Shown: positions 22,979-31,834, numbered from the stretch's first letter. The stretch: 40,520 bases of DNA from Bacillota bacterium (GCA_015059365.1 SVAO01000009.1:1-40520), one strand, 5' to 3'. Program-made: numbers and translations. The notes: generated by a model from the sequence alone, not told the origin.

Positions 22979-25900
22979 ATGAAGTATGTGCCATTATATA
23001 TAAAAACCCATAATTCTTTATTGGAAAGTCTTATAAAAGAAATAGATTTAATAGAATATGCAAAAAATAATAATTTAACCTCGCTTACTATTACAGATAA
23101 TAATATGTATGGGGTTTTAGATTTTTACCATTTATGCTTAAAAAACAATATAAAACCGATTGTTGGTTTAGAAGTTCAATTAGAGAGTAAAAAGATAGTT
23201 TTATATTGTAAAAACTATAATGGGTATCAAAATTTAGTATATTTAAGTACCAAGATGTCTGAAGGGAATATAAATATAGATATTTTAGAAGAAAAAAGTG
23301 GCAATTTAATATGCGTTATTCCATTTGAAAGTAGAGATATTTATTCTAAAGCTAGTAATATATATGTAGATATATTCCAAGGTTATAGTAATATAGAAGA
23401 AAGAAAATTATTAGAGGGTAATAATTTAATTTATATAAATGAAATACTTTATTTAGATAATAAAGATCATATTTATTTAAAATATTTAAATTCTATAAAA
23501 ACAGGTGTGTCTGTAGATAACATTGAATTTAATAAAACAAATAATTATATGGTTTCTTTGGAATGGATTGAAAAAGAATTTAAAGATGATTTAAATAACA
23601 ATGAATATATTTATGATAACTGTAATTTAGAGTTAAAATTAAACCAACACTTACTTCCAATTTACAAGTGCCCAGATAATTTGGATAGTTATTCATATTT
23701 AAAAAAATTATGTATAAGTGGGCTCAAAAAAATATTTGGTGATAAGGTTTCTATAAACTATAAAGATAGGTTAAAATATGAACTTGAGATAATTAATAAG
23801 ATGGGTTTTTGTAATTATTTTTTAGTCGTATGGGATTATGTTAAATATGCAAAAGAAAATAATATTTTAGTTGGACCTGGAAGAGGTAGTGCGGCAGGTT
23901 CTTTGGTTTCATATTTGTTAAATATTACAACAATAGATCCAATAAAATATAATTTGTTATTTGAACGTTTTTTAAATCCAGAACGTATTACTATGCCTGA
24001 TATCGATATTGACTTTGAGTATACTAGACGTGAAGAAGTTGTAAACTATTGTATACAAAAATACGGTTTAAAAAGGGTTGCTCCAATCATAACATTTGGA
24101 ACTTTAGGTGCAAAACAAGCGATACGTGATGTAGGAAGGACAATGAATATTAGTTTAAAATCAATTGATCATTTATGTAGTTTAATTGATTCAAAATTAT
24201 CTTTAAAGGATAATTATAATAATAATAAAAAGATTAGGGATTATTTAGATATAAATCAAAACTTTCGACAACTGTTTAAAATTTCATCTAAATTAGAAGG
24301 TCTTAAAAGACATACGAGTATTCATGCGGCTGGGATTGTCATGAGTAATGTTGATTTAGATCAAGTTATACCTTTAGATAAAAGTCATAATGATTTTTAT
24401 ACTACTGGTTATTCAATGGAACACTTAGAAGAATTAGGTCTTTTGAAAATGGATTTTTTAGCATTACGTAATTTAACTTTAATAAAAGATGTGTTAGAAG
24501 AAATTCCTGATTTAACGTTTGATACAATTCCAAATAATGATTTGAAGGCAATTAATATATTTACTAGTGTTAATACGTCTGGGATATTTCAATTTGAATC
24601 TACGGGAATGATTAATTTTTTGAGAAAATTTAAACCTAGTAATTTTGAAGATGTGGTTGCTTCAATTGCACTTTTTAGACCTGGACCTATGAATAATATT
24701 GATTCATATATAAGAAGGAAAAATGGAAAAGAGAAAATTGACTATATTGATGATTCTTTAATTGATATATTAAAACCAACTTATGGAATTATTGTTTATC
24801 AGGAACAGATTATGCAGATTGCGAATGTTCTTTCGGGTTATTCATTTGGTGAGGCAGATGTGTTAAGGCGTGCAATGAGTAAGAAAAAAGAAGATATATT
24901 GCTTTCTGAAAAAGATAAATTTGTCAAACGTAGTATTGATAAAGGGTATAGTGAGGATGTTGCTACTCGTGTTTATGATTTAATTTTAAAATTTGCTTCA
25001 TATGGATTTAATCGTGCTCATTCTGTAGCATATTCAATGATTTCATATCGTATGGCATATTTAAAGGCACATTATCCATATTTGTTTATGAAAAATTTAC
25101 TTACAATGAATATTGGTAGTGAGTCTAAAATAAAAGAATATATTTATGAATGCAAAGTAAATAATATTGATATATTACCACCTGATATAAATATTAGTAC
25201 AAACAAATTTGAAATAAATGCTAATTCAATTCGTTATCCATTAACTGGGATTAAGAGTATTGGAATAAATTCCATTAATACTATCTTAGATGAACGTAGC
25301 AAAGGGGACTTTAAAGATATTTATGATTTTATTAAAAGGTGTTATGGAAAAAGCATAAATAAAAAAACTATAGAAAGTTTGATATTCGCAGGATGCTTTG
25401 ATTGCTTTGGATTTAATAGGAAAACACTTTTTGCTAATTTAGATATGTTGATTAATTATGGTGAAATAGGTGATATTTTATCTGATGAGGAATCTTTAAG
25501 ACCGGTTTTAATAGAACAAAATGAATTTAGTAAAAAAGAAATGCTATTAAATGAGTTATCAGTATTTGGATTTTATTTAAGTAGTCATCCTGTTATTGAT
25601 TATAAAATTAAATTTCCTGAAACCATTGTTTTAGGTGATTTAGCGAGATATTTTGATAAAACAGTAGATATTATTGTCTATGTTGATCGAGCAAATGAAG
25701 TTAATACAAAAAAGAACGATAAGATGTTATTTATTACTGGTAGTGATGAGTTAAATACTATAGATATTGTTTTGTTCCCGAGAGTATATGAAATATATCA
25801 AAATATTAATATTGGAGATATTCTTAAGATAAAAGGTAGAGTTGAAAAAAGATTTGACAAATTACAAATAGTAGCAAGTGAGATTGTTAAGTTAGATTGA
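22979..25900 (+). CDS. dnaE: DNA polymerase III alpha subunit, DnaE type
   Basis: Replicative polymerase subunit, 973 residues, shorter than E. coli DnaE (1160). Order: N-terminal PHP domain with degenerate metal site (IKTHNSLLES in place of HxH), palm with GPGRGSAAGS (about 299-308) and catalytic PDIDIDF (340-346), thumb/fingers with KRHTSIHAAG and FNRAHSVAYSMISYRMAYLKAHYP, helix-hairpin-helix, and C-terminal OB fold (DIIVYVDRANEVN...). No exonuclease insertion, so it is not PolC. Bacillota normally also carry polC, not seen here. AAGGAGG precedes the ATG. Confidence 0.95.
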   Translation: MKYVPLYIKTHNSLLESLIKEIDLIEYAKNNNLTSLTITDNNMYGVLDFYHLCLKNNIKPIVGLEVQLESKKIVLYCKNYNGYQNLVYLSTKMSEGNINIDILEEKSGNLICVIPFESRDIYSKASNIYVDIFQGYSNIEERKLLEGNNLIYINEILYLDNKDHIYLKYLNSIKTGVSVDNIEFNKTNNYMVSLEWIEKEFKDDLNNNEYIYDNCNLELKLNQHLLPIYKCPDNLDSYSYLKKLCISGLKKIFGDKVSINYKDRLKYELEIINKMGFCNYFLVVWDYVKYAKENNILVGPGRGSAAGSLVSYLLNITTIDPIKYNLLFERFLNPERITMPDIDIDFEYTRREEVVNYCIQKYGLKRVAPIITFGTLGAKQAIRDVGRTMNISLKSIDHLCSLIDSKLSLKDNYNNNKKIRDYLDINQNFRQLFKISSKLEGLKRHTSIHAAGIVMSNVDLDQVIPLDKSHNDFYTTGYSMEHLEELGLLKMDFLALRNLTLIKDVLEEIPDLTFDTIPNNDLKAINIFTSVNTSGIFQFESTGMINFLRKFKPSNFEDVVASIALFRPGPMNNIDSYIRRKNGKEKIDYIDDSLIDILKPTYGIIVYQEQIMQIANVLSGYSFGEADVLRRAMSKKKEDILLSEKDKFVKRSIDKGYSEDVATRVYDLILKFASYGFNRAHSVAYSMISYRMAYLKAHYPYLFMKNLLTMNIGSESKIKEYIYECKVNNIDILPPDINISTNKFEINANSIRYPLTGIKSIGINSINTILDERSKGDFKDIYDFIKRCYGKSINKKTIESLIFAGCFDCFGFNRKTLFANLDMLINYGEIGDILSDEESLRPVLIEQNEFSKKEMLLNELSVFGFYLSSHPVIDYKIKFPETIVLGDLARYFDKTVDIIVYVDRANEVNTKKNDKMLFITGSDELNTIDIVLFPRVYEIYQNINIGDILKIKGRVEKRFDKLQIVASEIVKLD

Positions 25901-25925
25901 CAAAAAATATTATTTAAATTATACT
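25897..25925 (+). promoter_or_regulatory. Promoter of the tandem pseudopilin operon
   Basis: TTGACA, 17 bases, TATACT. The -35 contains the dnaE stop codon. Confidence 0.75.
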
Positions 25926-25942
25926 AAAAGTAGGTGGTAAGA

Positions 25943-26359
25943 ATGAATAAAGAGGGTTTTACTTTAGTAGAATTACTGGCAATAATAATAATTTTAGCTG
26001 TTATTTTGGTTTTAATTGTTCCATCTATAACAGGAGTTTTAAAAGATACAAGAGAGACTGCTTATAATAAACAAATTACAGTAATTGAGAATGCTGCTAA
26101 AAAATGGGGGACTCAAAACGGTGATAAACTACCTGATATTGGGTCAAAACAAATTATTACAATTGACTTTGGAACGTTAAAGAACGAAAAGTTCTTAACT
26201 AGTGACCAGATTATTAATCCAAAGACTGAAAAAAATTTAACAGGCTGTGTAAAGATTTATTATAATAATGAATATAATCAATACGAATATAAATATACTG
26301 ATAATTTGTCAGATTGTTCAAATTATAATATAAATAATTTGAAAGCAGGTGAAGTATGA
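25943..26359 (+). CDS. Type IV pseudopilin, 138 aa
   Basis: MNKEGFTLVELLAIIIILAV is a prepilin leader with processing after Gly5. The mature part is small: assembly helix then a globular domain with KKWGTQNGDKLPDIG and one Cys pair (TGCVKIYY, SDCSNY) that can form the pilin disulphide. The ATG behind AGGTGGTAAG was chosen over a GTG nine bases earlier. It overlaps the next pseudopilin by four bases (ATGA), so the two are a coupled pair and may form a heterodimer or tip complex. Confidence 0.82.
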   Translation: MNKEGFTLVELLAIIIILAVILVLIVPSITGVLKDTRETAYNKQITVIENAAKKWGTQNGDKLPDIGSKQIITIDFGTLKNEKFLTSDQIINPKTEKNLTGCVKIYYNNEYNQYEYKYTDNLSDCSNYNINNLKAGEV

Positions 26360-26730
26360 GCAAAAAAGGATTTACTTTAATTGAATTATTGGGAGTATTA
26401 GTTGTTCTTGGTGCATTAGCATTAATTATTATTCCTTCTGTAACTTCTACATTAAATAATTCACAAGAAAAAGCGTATCAAAAATTAATTCACACTTTAG
26501 AAACTGCAGCTGAGAAGTGGGGAATAGAAAATATTGATATGTTACCTGAACCTGATTCTGGTGAGGTTTTAGAAATTTATTTTGATATGTTATATCAATC
26601 AGGTCAAATTACTGAGTATCCAATTATCAATCCAAAACTCAATAGGGATTTAGATGGTTGTATCTTAGCTACATATAATAGTCAATATCAGCAATATGAA
26701 TATAATTATAGTGAAACATGTAATAATTAA
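26356..26730 (+). CDS. Type IV pseudopilin, 124 aa
   Basis: MSKKGFTLIELLGVLVVLGA is the prepilin leader. The globular part (AEKWGIENIDMLPEPDSGE, then DGCILATYNSQYQQYEYNYS and a final Cys) parallels the upstream gene closely, so the pair arose by tandem duplication. Start overlaps the upstream stop and follows AGGTGAAGT. It ends at a terminator shared with sspI. Confidence 0.82.
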   Translation: MSKKGFTLIELLGVLVVLGALALIIIPSVTSTLNNSQEKAYQKLIHTLETAAEKWGIENIDMLPEPDSGEVLEIYFDMLYQSGQITEYPIINPKLNRDLDGCILATYNSQYQQYEYNYSETCNN

Positions 26731-26732
26731 AA

Positions 26733-26757
26733 GGACTAATTATCTAGTCCCTTTTTT
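26733..26757. terminator. Bidirectional terminator, pseudopilins / sspI
   Basis: GGACTA, loop ATTATC, TAGTCC with six T after it on the plus strand. The stem encodes the last codons of sspI on the minus strand. Confidence 0.75.
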
Positions 26758-26945
26758 AATGTTTTTAAAATGTATTCTTTGCTTGATTCATCGCTATAAT
26801 TCCATAGAATTTCAAAAAAAACGCCCATTCCAGGAAGGGTAATTTCATCATGTTCTGAAATTGATGATTCTATAGAAACTTTAATTTCATCAGTATCCGC
26901 ATTTTTAAAGTTGTTTTTTATATGTTGTCTAATATCTATATTCAT
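26736..26945 (-). CDS. sspI: Small acid-soluble spore protein SspI
   Basis: 69 residues. IRQHIKNNF, SIESSISEHDEITLPGMG and VFFEILWNYSDESSKEYI match SspI (LPGLGVLFEVIW core). This minor SASP is made in the forespore. The start chosen is the ATG behind AAAGGAAAAT; an upstream in-frame ATG adds 18 residues with no family match. A forespore-type promoter lies upstream. Convergent with the pseudopilin pair. Confidence 0.88.
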   Translation of the reverse strand: MNIDIRQHIKNNFKNADTDEIKVSIESSISEHDEITLPGMGVFFEILWNYSDESSKEYILKTLKKGLDN

Positions 26946-26965
26946 ATTATTTTCCTTTCTTTTTT

Positions 26966-26994
26966 TATTTTGTAAAAAAAAATAACATTTATGC
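26966..26994 (-). promoter_or_regulatory. Candidate sigma-G/F promoter of sspI
   Basis: On the minus strand: GCATA, 17 bases, CAAAATA, close to the sigma-G pattern (GHATR, CATNHTA; one mismatch), about 20 bases before the ATG. AT richness makes chance matches likely, but the gene is of the expected regulon. Confidence 0.4.
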
Positions 26995-27002
26995 AACAAA
27001 TA

Positions 27003-27031
27003 TTGAAAAAAAATTAAATTTAATATATACT
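27003..27031 (+). promoter_or_regulatory. Promoter of lemA
   Basis: TTGAAA, 17 bases, TATACT, 23 bases before the ATG. Confidence 0.7.
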
Positions 27032-27054
27032 GGTAATAGAATGGAGGATAAAAT

Positions 27055-27609
27055 ATGGATTTAGTTTGGATTATTGTAATTATAGTTGTTGCGTTATTAG
27101 TTGTTTGGGGAATAGGAACATATAATTCGTTAATACAATTAAGAAATGCAGTTAAAGATCAATGGAGTCAAATTGATGTTCATTTAAAACGTCGTGCTGA
27201 CTTAATACCAAATATAGTGGAAACAGTAAAAGGGTATGCAACTCATGAGAAAGAAACTTTAGATGCAGTTATCAGTGCACGTAACAAAGCAATTTCTGCT
27301 AGTACTAAAGAAGATGAAATCAAAGCAAACGGTGAGTTAACTGGAGCATTAGGAAGGTTATTTGCAGTTGCAGAAGCATATCCTGAGTTAAAAGCTAATA
27401 CTAATTTTACTGAATTGCAAAATACATTAAAAGAAACAGAAGATAAAATTGCATTTGCTAGACAATTTTATAATGATACAGTTTTAAAATATAAAAACAA
27501 ATTAGAGATGTTTCCAACTAATTTAATTGCTAATATCTTTAATTTTAAACCAGAGTTATTCTTTGAAGCTAATGAAACTGAAAAAGAAGTTCCAAAAGTT
27601 CAATTTTAA
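27055..27609 (+). CDS. lemA: LemA family protein
   Basis: One N-terminal membrane helix (VWIIVIIVVALLVVWGIGTYN) and a long helical bundle. YNSLIQLRNAVKDQWSQIDV, LKRRADLIPNIVETVKGY and FARQFYNDTVLKYKN are LemA signatures. 184 aa is normal. GGAGG precedes the start. It has its own terminator, but the next gene is a DUF2207 protein, a frequent LemA neighbour, so the two probably act at the membrane together. Molecular role unknown. Confidence 0.94.
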   Translation: MDLVWIIVIIVVALLVVWGIGTYNSLIQLRNAVKDQWSQIDVHLKRRADLIPNIVETVKGYATHEKETLDAVISARNKAISASTKEDEIKANGELTGALGRLFAVAEAYPELKANTNFTELQNTLKETEDKIAFARQFYNDTVLKYKNKLEMFPTNLIANIFNFKPELFFEANETEKEVPKVQF

Positions 27610-27612
27610 AAA

Positions 27613-27636
27613 AATAGTGATTATCACTATTTTTTT
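27613..27636 (+). terminator. Terminator of lemA
   Basis: AATAGTGA, loop TTA, TCACTATT followed by five more T. Confidence 0.8.
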
Positions 27637-27651
27637 GTTGTTTGAAATTTA

Positions 27652-27680
27652 TTGAAAAACGTTCTTAGATGTTGTATACT
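27652..27680 (+). promoter_or_regulatory. Promoter of the DUF2207 gene
   Basis: TTGAAA, 17 bases, TATACT, 25 bases before the ATG; same elements as the lemA promoter. Confidence 0.7.
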
Positions 27681-27705
27681 TTAAATAGTTAATGTAGGAG
27701 GAAAT

Positions 27706-29760
27706 ATGAAAAAGATATATTTATTGTTTTTATTTTTATTGATGCTATTTAGTCCATTTCAAATTGATGCATATACTGATGGAATAAGTAAATATTATGT
27801 TGATATTACAGTAAAAGAAAATGGTAATTTGTATGTGAAAGAACTTATTATTTTAAACGGGAAATTTAATGGTTTTGAACGTATTATTAATTATAAGAAT
27901 AATAGATTATCAGATTTTGATGGTAGTCTAAATTCATTTCGAGGCAGTGCTATTTATAATGGCAGTGGTATAGATTTAAAGAGTATAAAGAATATAGATG
28001 TAAATAATAGTTCAGATTTTAATGTTTTATATAATTCTGGGGATATTTTTGAAGAGGTTTCATATGCTTCAACGGGAGATTATGGAAAATATGTAAGAAA
28101 TATTACTAGTGTTGGTGAACAATATCGCATATATAATCCAGATAATGGAAGAGAAAAAGGTTTTTATTTGGAATATGAATTGATAAATATGGGAGTAGTC
28201 CATAATGATGTTGGCGAAGTTGCGATAAATATATTTGATGAATTAACTGAATATGTGGAAATTTTAGAAATAAAAATACATATACCAAATAATTCTTCAT
28301 TGCTAAGAGGATGGGCACATGGACCATTAACAGGAGAGATAACTTTAGTTAATAATAATCTAATAGAAGTAAGAGCCACAAAAGTAGAACCACGTAATCC
28401 AATTGATGTTAGGTTTGTTTTTGATAAAAATGTTATAAATACATCTACTAAATATAGTAATGTTGATGCTTTAGATAAAATAATTGAAGTAGAAACTAAA
28501 CTTGCAGATGAAGCAAATGCTCAAAGAGAACAAGCTAGATTACAGTTAGAACAAGAAGCTCGATATGCAGTTGATTTTGCTAAGAAAAATCCTACACGTG
28601 ATAATTATAATTATGCATTAAAGTGTGTTAACTATTTACCTAATGGTGATGTGAAACAGAATTTTCTTTTGGAACTTGATAATGTTTTACAAATCATCGA
28701 GAAAGAAGAAAATTTTAATAAATGTATTACATATACTGTTTTTTCAATTTGGATTATAGGTTTAGTGATATTAATTTTGTATATTTATAAAAAATATGAT
28801 AAAGAATACGATCCGGATTTTAAAGGACATTATTATCGTGAATTACCTGCAAGTTATGGACCAGAGGTTTTAGGTTATTTATTAAATAAAACAGTTGGTC
28901 CCAATGATCTATCCGCTTCTATAATGAATTTAATAAATAAAAAAGTTATTACAGTTGAAAAAGTGCCTGGTAAAAGAAAAGAAGATTATTTGTTGAGAAA
29001 AGTTGATATGGTTGTTACCAATTCTGAGCAAAAAGTATTAGACTTAGTTTTTGATGGTCAAAGTGCAATTTTATTAAGTGATTTTAAAAAGATTGCTAGA
29101 AATAGTTACGAATCATTTTTGTCACAATATGAAGATTGGAAATTACAAGCTATAGGAGTTTCAAAAGCAGAAGAATTTTACGAAAATAATAATAAGAAGA
29201 ATATTGCAATTTTTTATTCAATCATAGGTTTTGTATTAATATATATATTGTATAAACAATATATTAGTATTCTTGTATATGCGTTTATTTTAGCGTTAAG
29301 TTTAGGAAGTTTAGTATATTTTATTACTATTACAAAGCGTAGTAAAAAAGGAAATAATGATTATAGTAAATGGATGGGATTAAAAAGATTTTTAAAAGAT
29401 TTTAGTTTAATGGATGAAAAGTCATTACCTGAAGTTGCCTTGTGGGAAAAGTATTTAGTTTATGCTATGCCATTAGGATGTGCTAAAAAATTATCTAAAG
29501 ATATGCAGTTAAAAATTCAAGAAATGGGAGTGTATGATCAGAATGTAATTGATATGTATGATATTGGTTATATGCTACAGATTAATAGAATTGTAAATTC
29601 AACTATGATTAGTTCTGTTCAGGCAGCACAAGCAGAACGTGCACGAGAGAGAATGTCAGATATATCTAGTTCTAGCTCATCATCAGGTGGTGGATTTGGT
29701 GGAGGTTTTTCATCAGGTGGAGGTTCATTTGGTGGAGGTGGAGGCGGAGGACGCTTCTAA
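27706..29760 (+). CDS. DUF2207 membrane protein with Gly-rich C-terminus
   Basis: A signal peptide (KKIYLLFLFLLMLFSPFQIDAYT) is followed by an extracytoplasmic beta-rich domain with VDITVKENGNLYVKELI and GFERIINYKNN, the DUF2207 opening. A helical Gln/Glu/Ala-rich part follows, then a membrane helix (about 346-364), a cytoplasmic domain, two more helices (about 503-545) and a final low-complexity tail (SSSSSSGGGFGGGFSSGGG, ending GGGGRF). 684 aa is typical. Such tails and the pairing with lemA are common in the family. Function unknown. Confidence 0.9.
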   Translation: MKKIYLLFLFLLMLFSPFQIDAYTDGISKYYVDITVKENGNLYVKELIILNGKFNGFERIINYKNNRLSDFDGSLNSFRGSAIYNGSGIDLKSIKNIDVNNSSDFNVLYNSGDIFEEVSYASTGDYGKYVRNITSVGEQYRIYNPDNGREKGFYLEYELINMGVVHNDVGEVAINIFDELTEYVEILEIKIHIPNNSSLLRGWAHGPLTGEITLVNNNLIEVRATKVEPRNPIDVRFVFDKNVINTSTKYSNVDALDKIIEVETKLADEANAQREQARLQLEQEARYAVDFAKKNPTRDNYNYALKCVNYLPNGDVKQNFLLELDNVLQIIEKEENFNKCITYTVFSIWIIGLVILILYIYKKYDKEYDPDFKGHYYRELPASYGPEVLGYLLNKTVGPNDLSASIMNLINKKVITVEKVPGKRKEDYLLRKVDMVVTNSEQKVLDLVFDGQSAILLSDFKKIARNSYESFLSQYEDWKLQAIGVSKAEEFYENNNKKNIAIFYSIIGFVLIYILYKQYISILVYAFILALSLGSLVYFITITKRSKKGNNDYSKWMGLKRFLKDFSLMDEKSLPEVALWEKYLVYAMPLGCAKKLSKDMQLKIQEMGVYDQNVIDMYDIGYMLQINRIVNSTMISSVQAAQAERARERMSDISSSSSSSGGGFGGGFSSGGGSFGGGGGGGRF

Positions 29761-29763
29761 AAA

Positions 29764-29792
29764 TATACAAATAAAAAAATATATGTTATACT
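29764..29792 (+). promoter_or_regulatory. Promoter of the 133-aa protein / pseudopilin unit
   Basis: TATACA, 17 bases, TATACT with extended TGT. Confidence 0.55.
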
Positions 29793-29819
29793 AGTTATGT
29801 AGACTAAAGAGGTGTTTAT

Positions 29820-30221
29820 ATGAGAGAATCTATGTGGGGAGTTTTTGTTATTACTGTTGGGGTAGTTTTAATTTTGATAATATATTTATTTCAAGGAATA
29901 ACTAATGCTGATGAACATAATTATTATTTATTAAAAGAAGTAACAGAAGCTTCATTGTTAGATGCGGTTGATGTTGCTGATTATAGAGTTACAGGTAATG
30001 TTTCGATTAATCGTGAAAAATTTGTTGAAGTTTTTGTTAGAAGATTTGCTGAAAGTGCAGACCTATCAAATTCATATGTGATTGAAATATATGATATAAA
30101 TGAGGAACCGCCTAAAGTTAGTTTACTTGTAAAGACGAAGAAAAATGGTGCAATAACTAGTGAGACAGTGGAATTTGATATTACTAATAGATTAGATGCT
30201 ATTTTAGAAACTGTTAAATAA
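29820..30221 (+). CDS. Small membrane protein (DUF5411-like) upstream of a pseudopilin
   Basis: 133 residues: one N-terminal membrane helix (WGVFVITVGVVLILIIYLFQ) and an outward domain (ITNADEHNYYLLKEVTEAS, ADYRVTGNVSINREKFVEVF, RRFAESADLSNSYVIEIYD). It matches my memory of the DUF5411 family from uncultured gut Bacillota; I am fairly but not fully sure. The layout of helix plus small periplasm-side domain resembles TadE-type minor pilins. AGAGGTG precedes the start, and the pseudopilin follows after 20 bases with no terminator between, so they form an operon. Confidence 0.7.
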   Translation: MRESMWGVFVITVGVVLILIIYLFQGITNADEHNYYLLKEVTEASLLDAVDVADYRVTGNVSINREKFVEVFVRRFAESADLSNSYVIEIYDINEEPPKVSLLVKTKKNGAITSETVEFDITNRLDAILETVK

Positions 30222-30241
30222 TATATTAAGGAGTGATGTAT

Positions 30242-31480
30242 ATGAAAAAACGAGGATTTACACTAATCGAGTTACTTGCTGTAATAGTAGTACTCGCTAT
30301 TATCGCGTTAATCGCAACACCAATAGTAATGAATGTAATTGAAAATGTACAGAAAGGTGCGGCTGAAAGAAGTTATGAAAATGTAATTAAGGCTGCTGAA
30401 CTATATTTTTATAATAAAAGGTTAGATGGTGAAGTTGACAATGTAAATTTTCAATGTTGGGATGGAGGTTGTGTGAACGGTAGTGGGGATGCATTAGAAA
30501 TAAGTGGAACAGTACCACAAAGCGGAACAATTTCTATAGATAAAGAGGGAATTGTTACTTTAACTGCTATAGTAATAAACAATTATATGTGTTCTGAAAC
30601 ATCTGGCAAAGTGGAATGTGAGAAAACAGAACATAGATCTTCTATTGTAGATAATGGAACAACTATAATAACAGACTCGAGTGGCTCTGATTTGGTACAA
30701 TATAAAATTTATGGTAATGAAGAAGGAGTTGGAGAGGCAACTGGTGATGGTAAATATAAAATTTCTTTAACGTTAAGAGGAAAAAACTTAATGAATTTAG
30801 ATGGGATAACAGATTATAGTAATTATGACAATTATAATGTATCAGAATCATTTAATGATAATGGAAGTGTTTCTGTTGAAGGAAAAGATACAAATACTAC
30901 AAAAGGTGATTATCGCAATGGCTTTATATATATGTCAACAACAGAACCATGGGAAGCTAATACGGCATATTATTTGTCAATGGATTTAGATATTGAAAGT
31001 GGTTCTTGTATTATTGCTCCAGAAGGAGAAAATGATTGGTTTAATGCTTATTTAGGTAAAGATACTACTCAAGTTATAAAACTTACTAAAGTTAATGGTA
31101 CAAATAGATATACTGGTACAAGAGAAAGTAAAGATGATGTAAGTAAATTAGAGGATGTTGTTTATATAAGAATAGATGGTTGTAAAATGACAATAAGTAA
31201 TGTTTTGTTAAGTAAATCATCAGATACAAATTATCTTTCATATATAACACCGATAGTAAAAGATATTTATTTAAATGCCCCATTAAGATGTAATGGAGAA
31301 ACATGTGATTATATAGATTTTGTAAATCAACAAGTGGTAAGACACGTTGACGCTAGTGGTAATTTATTATCTACACCTGTAAAGGAATCTGTAGAATTAC
31401 CAAAAGTAACGTTAATGGAAGGGTTTAATGAGATATTATTAAATCAAGAGACAAAATTAGAAATACAATATTATAATTAA
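30242..31480 (+). CDS. Pseudopilin with phage tail-fibre-like module, 412 aa
   Basis: MKKRGFTLIELLAVIVVLAI is the prepilin leader. Paired Cys (FQCWDGGC, YMCSETSGKVEC) lie in the first domain. A module from GKYKISLTLRGKNLMNL to LLSKSSDTNYLSYITP and a C-terminal part with LRCNGETCDYIDFVNQQV, GFNEILLNQ and LEIQYYN are shared with the 605-aa pseudopilin near 15.8 kb. ATG behind AAGGAGTGATG was chosen. Likely a surface-exposed binding protein. Cotranscribed with the small membrane protein upstream; a terminator follows. Confidence 0.8.
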   Translation: MKKRGFTLIELLAVIVVLAIIALIATPIVMNVIENVQKGAAERSYENVIKAAELYFYNKRLDGEVDNVNFQCWDGGCVNGSGDALEISGTVPQSGTISIDKEGIVTLTAIVINNYMCSETSGKVECEKTEHRSSIVDNGTTIITDSSGSDLVQYKIYGNEEGVGEATGDGKYKISLTLRGKNLMNLDGITDYSNYDNYNVSESFNDNGSVSVEGKDTNTTKGDYRNGFIYMSTTEPWEANTAYYLSMDLDIESGSCIIAPEGENDWFNAYLGKDTTQVIKLTKVNGTNRYTGTRESKDDVSKLEDVVYIRIDGCKMTISNVLLSKSSDTNYLSYITPIVKDIYLNAPLRCNGETCDYIDFVNQQVVRHVDASGNLLSTPVKESVELPKVTLMEGFNEILLNQETKLEIQYYN

Positions 31481-31484
31481 TTAT

Positions 31485-31518
31485 AAAAAAGCGACACATT
31501 GAATATTGTGTCGTTTTA
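31485..31518. terminator. Bidirectional terminator
   Basis: CGACACA (31492-31498) pairs with TGTGTCG (31507-31513) between an A run and a T run. It serves the pseudopilin and the converging 104-aa gene. Confidence 0.8.
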
Positions 31519-31519
31519 T

Positions 31520-31834
31520 TTACATTATTTGATAGTTAGAGTTATTATATTTTGAAGTAGGGCTTCCTACTAAATTTTCTAATGATATGATTCTTCTTTC
31601 TAATGAATTAACTTGACTAGTTAAACTAGAAAGTTGTTGCTCAATAAAATTGCCAGAAGAATTTGGTTGATATATATAATTAGGATTAGTATTAAATGTA
31701 TTTGGTATGATGTTATTCATTCCCATATTAGGAATGGGTACTACACCTGGATTCATAGGCATTCCCATGTTTGGATAAGCAGGATACATAGGATATGGTA
31801 TGGCATTTCCTCCACAATTACGTTCTTTTTTCAT
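31520..31834 (-). CDS. Pro/Met/Asn-rich protein with C-terminal coiled coil, coat-like
   Basis: 104 residues. The first 60 are low complexity (PYPMYPAYPNMGMPMNPG, PNMGMNNIIPN), the last 40 form a coiled coil (EQQLSSLTSQVNSLERRIIS). Such a layout is common among spore coat or exosporium proteins of Bacilli, but there is no family signature, so this is a guess from composition. The start is ATG behind AAAGGAGTG; one in-frame GTG lies 6 bases earlier. Confidence 0.6.
   Translation of the reverse strand: MKKERNCGGNAIPYPMYPAYPNMGMPMNPGVVPIPNMGMNNIIPNTFNTNPNYIYQPNSSGNFIEQQLSSLTSQVNSLERRIISLENLVGSPTSKYNNSNYQIM

Noticed and set aside
24266..24273. TTCGACAA inside dnaE as a Spo0A box
   Set aside because: It lies deep in a coding region with no promoter nearby; a chance match.
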